Source: Rhodocyclaceae bacterium UBA1310 (lineage in GTDB: Bacteria; Pseudomonadota; Gammaproteobacteria; Burkholderiales; Rhodocyclaceae). From it: a stretch of 19,775 nt of DNA. Shown in pieces: positions 15,065 through 19,775 of the stretch. The DNA lies in NCBI GenBank assembly GCA_002307175.1, contig DBTS01000005.1, positions 1-19,775 of the forward strand, read 5' to 3'. The position numbers were made by a program, and so were the translations under genes. Positions within the stretch are counted from its first letter, which is position 1; every line of letters begins with the position of its first letter. The notes beneath the pieces were generated by a model, which was not told the origin of the DNA, searched no databases, and was given only the letters and a program-made list of their open reading frames with translations.

Positions 15065-15961
15065 TCAGGTCGCGCTACCGAATTCTGCGATCAGAGCGTC
15101 GATGAAGCTGCGCAGCTTGGCGGTAGGGCGGTGGTTGGCCGGGTACAGCACGTGCATGGGGCGGGCCGGGCCTTCGTAATCGGGCAGTACGCGCACGAGG
15201 CGGCCGGCCTCCATCTCGGTGGCAAGAATGTTTTCCGGCCCCAGGGTGATACCGAAACCTTCGGTGGCGGCGTGCAGGAGGGTTTTCCAGTTATCACAAC
15301 GCAAGCGGCCGGAAACGCTGATCTCCTCGCTTCTGCCGTTCTGCGCGAATATCCAGCGGCAGGGGATGGCGCGCGACCAATGGCCATAGATCAGGCAATC
15401 GTGCTGTGCCAGATCGGCAGGGGTGCGCGGTGTGCCGCGCCGTTGCAGATATGCCGGTGCGGCACAGGCGATCAGGCGATAAGGGGCAAGTGGCCGGGCA
15501 ATCAGCGGGGAGTCTCCGATCTCGCCGATGCGGATGAGCACATCGTAGCCATCTTCGAGTGGATCGACGAAACGGTCGCTCAGCGAAAGGTCTATCTCCA
15601 CCAGCGGATTCTGGTTCAGATAGCGGGTCACAAAGGGGGCCAGGCTGAACGCGCCGAAAGTCAGGGGGCCGTTGACGCGCAGTACTCCTTTGGGCTGCAG
15701 GAGCATTTCCTGCGCCACGGCGTCGGCAGCCTCCACCTCCGCGAGTACCAGCTTGCAGCGTTCGTAGTAGGCACGGCCAACATCTGTCAGGCTCTGGCGG
15801 CGTGTGGTGCGGTTCAGCAAGGCGGTGCCAAGGCTTTGCTCCAGCCCGGCCACGTGCTTGGCCACCATTTGTGGCGAGATGTCGAGCGCCTGTGCGGCGG
15901 CGGCGAATGACCCCAGCTCAACAGATCTGGCAAACACGCCCATGCTGGCGAGTTTATCCAC
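15065..15961 (-). CDS. LysR-family transcriptional regulator
   Basis: DNA-binding regulator of 298 aa, full family length. It starts with GTG at 15961; an AGGAG with 7-nt spacing supports this, and the resulting N-terminus (MDKLASMGVFARSVELGSF) matches the family. Winged HTH about 1-60 with SFAAAAQALDISPQMVAKHVAGLEQSLGTALLNRTTRR; effector-binding domain about 90-290 (GVLRVNGPLTFG, DGYDVLIRIGE, LIACAAPAYL, GFGITLGPENI). The subgroup resembles DsdA/AaeR-like LysR regulators that often control adjacent oxidoreductases. It is divergent from the gene at 16067 with 105 bp between, the classic layout for a LysR target, so it probably controls that gene and itself. The effector is unknown. Confidence 0.94.
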   Translation of the reverse strand: MDKLASMGVFARSVELGSFAAAAQALDISPQMVAKHVAGLEQSLGTALLNRTTRRQSLTDVGRAYYERCKLVLAEVEAADAVAQEMLLQPKGVLRVNGPLTFGAFSLAPFVTRYLNQNPLVEIDLSLSDRFVDPLEDGYDVLIRIGEIGDSPLIARPLAPYRLIACAAPAYLQRRGTPRTPADLAQHDCLIYGHWSRAIPCRWIFAQNGRSEEISVSGRLRCDNWKTLLHAATEGFGITLGPENILATEMEAGRLVRVLPDYEGPARPMHVLYPANHRPTAKLRSFIDALIAEFGSAT

Positions 15962-16005
15962 GATTCACTCCTATAAGTTGTGAATGAAGCAATAAAACCG
16001 ATATT

Positions 16006-16028
16006 TATCAACTATTATCATGTTAATA
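16006..16028. promoter_or_regulatory. Candidate LysR operator
   Basis: Imperfect inverted repeat tatcaac - 9 nt - gttaata (6 of 7 paired) in the AT-rich space between the divergent LysR and oxidoreductase genes. Size and dyad symmetry fit a LysR recognition site (T-N11-A type). Confidence 0.4.
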
Positions 16029-16066
16029 CACTTCAGCTGTCTTTCAAACTATCTGGAGTGCAAATC

Positions 16067-16687
16067 ATGAAAATCGGAATCATCGGCGCAGGTGTTGTCG
16101 GGCGCACCATTGGCAAACTGGCTGTGCGTGCAGGGCATGAAGTGATGCTGAGCAATTCGCGTGGGCCCAAAACCCTGTACAGCCTGCCGCATGCCACAGG
16201 CTGCAGGGTGGGTACCGTTGAGGATGCGGTGGCGTTTGGTGACATTGTGGTGGCGGCTGTCCCGCTGAGCGCCTATCGGGCGCTGCCGGCAGCGCAACTG
16301 GCGGGAAAGGTGGTGGTGGATACCAACAACTACTATCCGGAGCGTGACGGGCAGATCGCCGAGCTTGATGAACACCGCACCACCACAAGCGAGATGGTGG
16401 CCGCGCATCTGGCGGCATCACGCGTGGTCAAGGCGTTCAATGCCGTCATAATGAATGATCTGGAAACCGATGGCCGACCGGTGGGAGACGCAGCGCGGCG
16501 GGTGCTCCCGATTGCGGGCGATGATGCCGAAGGCAAGGCAATCGTCACGCAGCTACTCGACGAGCTTGGCTTCGATACCTTTGACGCTGGCGCCTTGGCG
16601 GAAGGCCGCCGCTTCGAGCGCGGCACGCCGGCGTATTGCGTGCCGCTGGGGCGGGAGGCACTGATCAGGGCGCTGGCTGCAGCATAA
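16067..16687 (+). CDS. F420/NADP oxidoreductase-like protein (Rossmann fold)
   Basis: Probable NAD(P)-binding reductase of the NADP oxidoreductase coenzyme-F420-dependent family (206 aa, usual size). ATG 16067 follows GGAG with 9-nt spacing; the frame upstream of it is AT-rich promoter DNA. It begins with the dinucleotide loop MKIGIIGAGVVGRTIG (GxGxxG), then HEVMLSNSRGP, where the SNSRG region typically reads the NADP phosphate; later come DIVVAAVPLSAY, VVVDTNNYYPERDG, KAFNAVIMNDL and PIAGDDAEGK. Most bacteria with such proteins do not make F420, so the likely cofactor is NADPH and the substrate is unknown. Divergent from a LysR gene that probably regulates it. Confidence 0.9.
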   Translation: MKIGIIGAGVVGRTIGKLAVRAGHEVMLSNSRGPKTLYSLPHATGCRVGTVEDAVAFGDIVVAAVPLSAYRALPAAQLAGKVVVDTNNYYPERDGQIAELDEHRTTTSEMVAAHLAASRVVKAFNAVIMNDLETDGRPVGDAARRVLPIAGDDAEGKAIVTQLLDELGFDTFDAGALAEGRRFERGTPAYCVPLGREALIRALAAA

Positions 16688-16792
16688 GGTGCCTGCCGTA
16701 TTGCGGGAGAGTGGGGCTGTGGTGGAGGTTTGCACCCCCGGACCGAGGCTGGGGCGACGCAATTGTTCGCTCCATTGCTCCCGCTGCGCGGC

Positions 16793-17191
16793 TTACAGCT
16801 CTGCCACACACTCCTTCATTGTAGGCTCCACGCTCATGAGGAAGCGCTTGAAGAGCCCTATCCACTGCGCGAGTGGGCCTTCTTTCAGGGATAGCAGAGC
16901 GCCGGGATGCACGAGCGTGTGCGGGCCGTGGGCGAGGATTTCGCCATCATCGGTGCTGGCATCCGCATTGAGGGCGAGCATGCCGTGACGGGGGGAGATA
17001 TCAAAGGTGACTTCCACCACATCTCCCTGCGCGGACTTGAACATTGCGGCGTAGCCGCAGAGCAGCGAGGCATCCGTGGAAAAGCGCCCGATGTTGCAGA
17101 TCACCTTTGGATCGCTGCCAGCGATGCGCTGCGTAAAGGCGTTAAGCAGGGGCAGGAGTGCCTGCCAGAGGTTTTCGATATTCGCTTCCAT
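16793..17191 (-). CDS. Conserved-looking hypothetical protein (132 aa)
   Basis: Start at ATG 17191 (MEANIENLWQALLPLLNAF) with GGAG 8 nt upstream; a GTG at 17200 is less well placed. No signal peptide or membrane segment. The N-terminal 20 residues look helical, followed by alternating hydrophobic residues (VICNIGRFSTDASLLCGYAAMF, DVVEVTFDISPRHGMLALNADAS) that suggest a small alpha/beta fold, and an amphipathic C-terminal helix (GLFKRFLMSVEPTMKECVAEL). I do not recognise the family. It converges with the oxidoreductase gene (105-bp gap) and diverges from the toxin-antitoxin module. It is not obviously part of that module because the strand is opposite. Confidence 0.7.
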   Translation of the reverse strand: MEANIENLWQALLPLLNAFTQRIAGSDPKVICNIGRFSTDASLLCGYAAMFKSAQGDVVEVTFDISPRHGMLALNADASTDDGEILAHGPHTLVHPGALLSLKEGPLAQWIGLFKRFLMSVEPTMKECVAEL

Positions 17192-17569
17192 GCTGCACAC
17201 TCCAGTTCAGGCTCTCAGAACGGTATCCGTCACTGATTGATTATCTTGCGGTTAAAACGCGTTGTCCGGGCAGAAGGCCGATGGCCCGCCAGCAAACCCG
17301 CTGGCAACTGGGCGCACAGTGAGCGTATTTGGTTGCAGCTTGATGAAGCTGCCCAAAGGTCAGGCGGCGCCTGGTCAGGCAGCAGATGGGCTGCTGGCGA
17401 TTGATGCATTTCGAGCCGCCTGTGCCGGAGTGTGGCCTGCGCTCTGGAGGGCCGGGCAGCGCGTAGCACGGTTGGCAAAGTTGTTTGCGAGAATCGGGAG
17501 TTGTGTCTATACTCAGCTTAATCGCAGAAGGCGATCCGGCCTGCGCGATGCGGCAGGAGTTGCAAAGTC
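17192..17569. promoter_or_regulatory. Divergent intergenic region upstream of the RES-Xre module
   Basis: No gene supported. Small hairpins occur: gccagc/gctggc (17288-17293/17300-17305) and cagcag/ctgctg (17380-17385/17391-17396), plus a direct repeat ggtcaggc (about 17358 and 17373). A TATACT -10 candidate lies at 17518-17523 without a clear -35. AGGAG at 17555-17559 is the ribosome-binding site for the antitoxin gene. The long leader leaves room for autoregulatory binding. Confidence 0.45.
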
Positions 17570-18337
17570 ATGGACAAGTCTTCCTCTCTCAAAAAATCGC
17601 CCGCCGCCCCACGGCAGATGGTGAATGCAGGGCGTGGTGCTGCAGGCGTGAAGATTGCTGGCGAAGTGCCGGTCCGTGTGAGCCCGAAATCGAAAAAGCC
17701 GGTTGACGCCACAGCGGCTGTTGTTGCCAAAGGTGGCTCATCTGTTCATGAGGGTAGGGCAGACTATGCAGGGTTGATAAATGAAGTTACCATGCTGCGC
17801 AGTCTCTATTCAGAACTCGATGGCAAGGTTTCAGACATGCTTACCCTGATGCAGGAAGCACGCGCCCGCCAGGAAGCCACTGCACGCGCCGCCAGCCTGC
17901 AGGCGCTGGTGGATGCCGCACCGATACGCGGGCTTGATGAAATGCGCGCGCGCCTCATGCAGCGCACGGTGGATGCTGTGCTGGCGGGTACGGAATGGCT
18001 TACGGCGGCGGAAGTTGGCGCGCTGGCCGACCCCGCTGCTGCCAACCGCCACGCATATGCCTCGCGCCTCACAAAGGATGGCAAGGTGTTTGCCATTGAG
18101 CGTAGCGGTGTGAAGCACTATCCGCGCTATGCTTTCGATCCGCTGGGCAACCCCTTGCCTGCATTGCGCGAGGTGTTGCGCATCTTTGCGGGGCAGAGTG
18201 CTTTCCGCATCGCTTCGTGGTTTGAATCCACCAGTTCCACGCTGGGTGGCAGGCGCCCGCGTGAGCTGCTTGAGGCCGGCCCTGCTGCGGTGATCTCAGC
18301 CGCCCAGGCCCACACTGAAGGGCCGCTGCATGGCTAG
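17570..18337 (+). CDS. Xre/MbcA/ParS-like antitoxin with extended N-terminus
   Basis: Predicted partner and neutraliser of the RES toxin encoded next. ATG 17570 with AGGAG 10 nt upstream; 255 aa, well above the usual 120-160 aa of Xre antitoxins. Residues 1-60 are Lys/Ala/Pro-rich and probably disordered; about 65-110 is a predicted coiled coil (LRSLYSELDGKVSDMLTLMQEARARQE). A possible HTH follows (TEWLTAAEVGALADPAAANRHAYASRLTKDGKVFAIE, 141-177). The C-terminal segment with ALREVLRIF, IASWFESTSSTLGGRRPRELLEAGPAAVISAA (214-245) matches the toxin-binding end (DUF2384 type: W, LGG.RP..LL). The next gene starts only 14 nt after the stop, consistent with one operon. Such antitoxins usually repress their own promoter. 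The assignment rests on motif resemblance plus the neighbour. Confidence 0.8.
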   Translation: MDKSSSLKKSPAAPRQMVNAGRGAAGVKIAGEVPVRVSPKSKKPVDATAAVVAKGGSSVHEGRADYAGLINEVTMLRSLYSELDGKVSDMLTLMQEARARQEATARAASLQALVDAAPIRGLDEMRARLMQRTVDAVLAGTEWLTAAEVGALADPAAANRHAYASRLTKDGKVFAIERSGVKHYPRYAFDPLGNPLPALREVLRIFAGQSAFRIASWFESTSSTLGGRRPRELLEAGPAAVISAAQAHTEGPLHG

Positions 18338-18358
18338 CGAAAGCCCGCTGCATGGCTA
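18323..18358 (+). repeat. 14-bp direct repeat across the antitoxin-toxin junction
   Basis: ccgctgcatggcta occurs at 18323-18336 and again at 18345-18358, period 22 bp. The first copy carries the antitoxin stop codon and an ATG out of frame with the toxin; the second carries the toxin ATG (18352). This suggests a small tandem duplication that set the present gene spacing. The out-of-frame ATG at 18330 opens a nine-codon frame ending at 18359 that overlaps the toxin start. Confidence 0.85.
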
Positions 18359-19008
18359 AAACTGCAGGGGGTGCCGGGGCGCTGCCTGAGCCGCCGCCGC
18401 GCCATCCCTTCAAGCTCGAAACCCAGAAAGCCGGCCTGTGGTATCGCGTGCACCGTGGCGAATACGGCCCGGCACAGTTTAACGATACCGACAAGGGCGA
18501 TGCCCGCTTCAGCCCGCTGCTGGACCCCGCCACCGGCGCCGTGATCCCCACCATCTACGCGGCGGCCACCGTGCGCGGCGCGATTGCCGAAATCCTCTTT
18601 CACGATGCCCCCATGCCCTCCACGGGCTTCATCTACGACTGGGAGCGCGACCGCACCAGCTCCCTGCATCTCTCCGCCATTCAGCTCGGCAGCCTGCGGC
18701 TGGTGAACCTCACTTCGCTTGGCCTGCGCGCCGCCGGCCTCAGCGTTGCGGATCTCTTTGGCACGGAAAAGCCGGATTACCCGCGCACCCGCCGCTGGGC
18801 CCAGGCCATCTGGCAAAGCTGCCCCACCGCCCAGGGGCTGCGCTGGATGTCGGTGCGCGACAACACCTGCGCTTCGCTGATGCTCTTTGGTGACCGCATC
18901 AACCTCGCCGCCTGCCAGGATGCCGCCAACAGCCAGCCGGTGGCAGTGTATGAGGCGGAAGTGCTGGGTGTGCTGGATGTGCTGGGGGGTGGTCTGGGGC
19001 TGGTGTGA
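18352..19008 (+). CDS. RES-domain toxin (putative NAD+-acting enzyme)
   Basis: RES-domain toxins such as MbcT and ParT-like proteins attack NAD+ or ADP-ribosylate a target, and are held in check by an Xre-type antitoxin. ATG 18352; no strong Shine-Dalgarno, so translation may be coupled to the antitoxin gene that ends 14 nt upstream. 218 aa. RES landmarks: LWYRVHRGEYGPAQFN (29-44) with Arg32, GDARFSPL (49-56) with Arg52, TIYAAATVRGAIAEILFHD (67-85) with Tyr69 and Glu80, and GLRWMSVRDNTCASLMLFGD (162-181). These fit the conserved Arg-Tyr-Glu-Ser set of the family. The N-terminal 20 residues are Ala/Pro-rich. The gene follows the antitoxin, the usual order, and has no visible terminator before the IS. 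Confidence 0.88.
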   Translation: MAKTAGGAGALPEPPPRHPFKLETQKAGLWYRVHRGEYGPAQFNDTDKGDARFSPLLDPATGAVIPTIYAAATVRGAIAEILFHDAPMPSTGFIYDWERDRTSSLHLSAIQLGSLRLVNLTSLGLRAAGLSVADLFGTEKPDYPRTRRWAQAIWQSCPTAQGLRWMSVRDNTCASLMLFGDRINLAACQDAANSQPVAVYEAEVLGVLDVLGGGLGLV

Positions 19009-19149
19009 TAGGCAGGGCTTCCGCACTCGGATAGCATAGTCTGACAATACCCAGACTTGAAAGAATACCTGAGTACATTCCGCTACTTACGTGAGGCTGT
19101 TGTAAACACCTGAGAAATTAGGTCTACTTTCGTCTTTTGGGCAACAGAA
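19009..19149. other. Junction between RES gene and ISAs1-type element
   Basis: This short gap must hold the left end of the insertion sequence and the transposase promoter. I could not identify its terminal inverted repeat, because the other end is outside the window. Confidence 0.3.
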
Positions 19150-19775
19150 ATGCCTGCCAAGAAGGAACGAAGCCTGATGGACTGTCTGAGCGAAGTGGAA
19201 GATCCGCGCCGTGCAAGCAATGGCACACTGCACGACTTTCAGGAACTCCTGGTGATTGCGGTTGCCGCCATGCTCTCAGACTGCGATACGGTCGAAGATA
19301 TCGCCTGCTGGGCCAAAGCCAAGGAAGGCTGGCTGCGCCGCTTTCTGGTGCTCAAGAACGGCATTGCCTCCGAAGATACGTTTCTACGGGTGTTCCGGGC
19401 GCTTGATCCCACATCCTTCGAAGCGGCCTTTCGGCGTTGGACCCAAGGCGTTGTCGGAGCATTGAAAGGCACGCTTGCCATTGATGGCAAGACAGTCTGT
19501 GGGTCGGCCACAGAACACCAAAGTCCGATTCATATGGTCAGCGCCTTTGCCACCCAGACTGGCGTCGTGCTGGGGCAGGTCAAAACTGACGACAAGAGCA
19601 ACGAAATCACGGCCATTCCGGAACTGTTACAGGCGCTCCACCTCAAGGGCTTGCTGGTGAGTATCGACGCCATGGGCTGCCAGAAGCGCATTGCCGCACA
19701 GATTACCAAGAAGAAAGGCGACTACCTGCTGATGGTCAAGGGCAATCAGCCCTCGTTGCTCGCCGCTATCGAGGC
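19150..19775 (+). CDS. ISAs1-family transposase, 3' end cut by window
   Basis: DDE transposase of the ISAs1 family. The frame opens at ATG 19150 and stays open to the window edge (208 codons of an expected 360-380), so the C-terminal half, with the last catalytic Glu, is not visible. Seen: N-terminal domain MPAKKERSLMDCLSEVEDPRR...LHDFQELLVIAVAAMLSDCDTVEDIACWAKAKEGWL, the family's H-repeat-like start; GIASEDTFLRVFRALDP; first catalytic Asp112 in LAIDGKTVCGS; and second Asp173 in LLVSIDAMGCQKRIA, followed by KKGDYLLMVKGNQ. No stops or frameshifts occur in the visible part, so the element may be intact. There is no strong ribosome-binding site. ISAs1 elements are often next to accessory modules such as the toxin-antitoxin pair here. 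Confidence 0.93.
   Translation, partial: MPAKKERSLMDCLSEVEDPRRASNGTLHDFQELLVIAVAAMLSDCDTVEDIACWAKAKEGWLRRFLVLKNGIASEDTFLRVFRALDPTSFEAAFRRWTQGVVGALKGTLAIDGKTVCGSATEHQSPIHMVSAFATQTGVVLGQVKTDDKSNEITAIPELLQALHLKGLLVSIDAMGCQKRIAAQITKKKGDYLLMVKGNQPSLLAAIE

Noticed and set aside
15131..15910. 259-aa plus-strand frame opposite the LysR gene
   Set aside because: Antisense to a full-length LysR protein with all expected motifs; no domain of its own.
18334..19047. 237-aa minus-strand frame opposite the RES toxin
   Set aside because: Gly/Ala/His-rich shadow of the RES gene; no ribosome-binding site or known motif.

Overview
The window looks like chromosome of a GC-rich Gram-negative bacterium. Secreted proteins carry Sec or lipoprotein signals, ribosome-binding sites are AGGAG-like, and proteobacterial families recur: LysR with a divergent oxidoreductase, MCP, CSD-DUF1294 and RES-Xre. 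A betaproteobacterium that attacks plant cell-wall polysaccharide is my best guess, from two pectate lyases, a Ser/Ala-linker lipoprotein and REP-like repeats. No rRNA, tRNA or housekeeping marker is present, so genus is not assignable.

Layout. (a) 1-1400: 3' part of an IS200-type element with a hairpin-rich right end, abutting an RDD-family membrane protein fragment that lacks its N-terminus, then degraded sequence. (b) 1396-3688: a small zinc-ribbon membrane protein (minus) and a secreted type-B carboxylesterase (plus). (c) 3689-4217: a gene-free stretch with several strong stem-loops ending in two back-to-back terminators, then an AT-rich promoter region with LacI-type palindromes. (d) 4218-11139: a polysaccharide-degradation block: PL1 pectate lyase, lipoprotein with a low-complexity linker and an unrecognised catalytic-looking domain, an 850-aa cytoplasmic protein with a duplicated unknown module plus Sel1 repeats, and a second PL1 paralogue. 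Each of the four is followed by its own intrinsic terminator, so they are probably separate transcripts. (e) 11525-13150: a methyl-accepting chemotaxis protein. (f) 13246-17191: a GNAT acetyltransferase, a mosaic of REP-like inverted repeats, a CSD-DUF1294 membrane protein, a LysR regulator divergent from a F420/NADP-oxidoreductase-like protein, and an unknown 132-aa protein. (g) 17570-19008: a two-gene Xre/ParS-like antitoxin plus RES-domain toxin module. (h) 19150-end: the 5' part of an ISAs1-family transposase, cut by the window.

Working together: the esterase, two pectate lyases and lipoprotein fit extracellular pectin breakdown, and the MCP just downstream could sense the products. That link is inference from position. 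The least explained items are the stem-loop region at 3689-4021, the duplicated module in the Sel1 protein, the lipoprotein domain, and the toxin-antitoxin module with an extended antitoxin.
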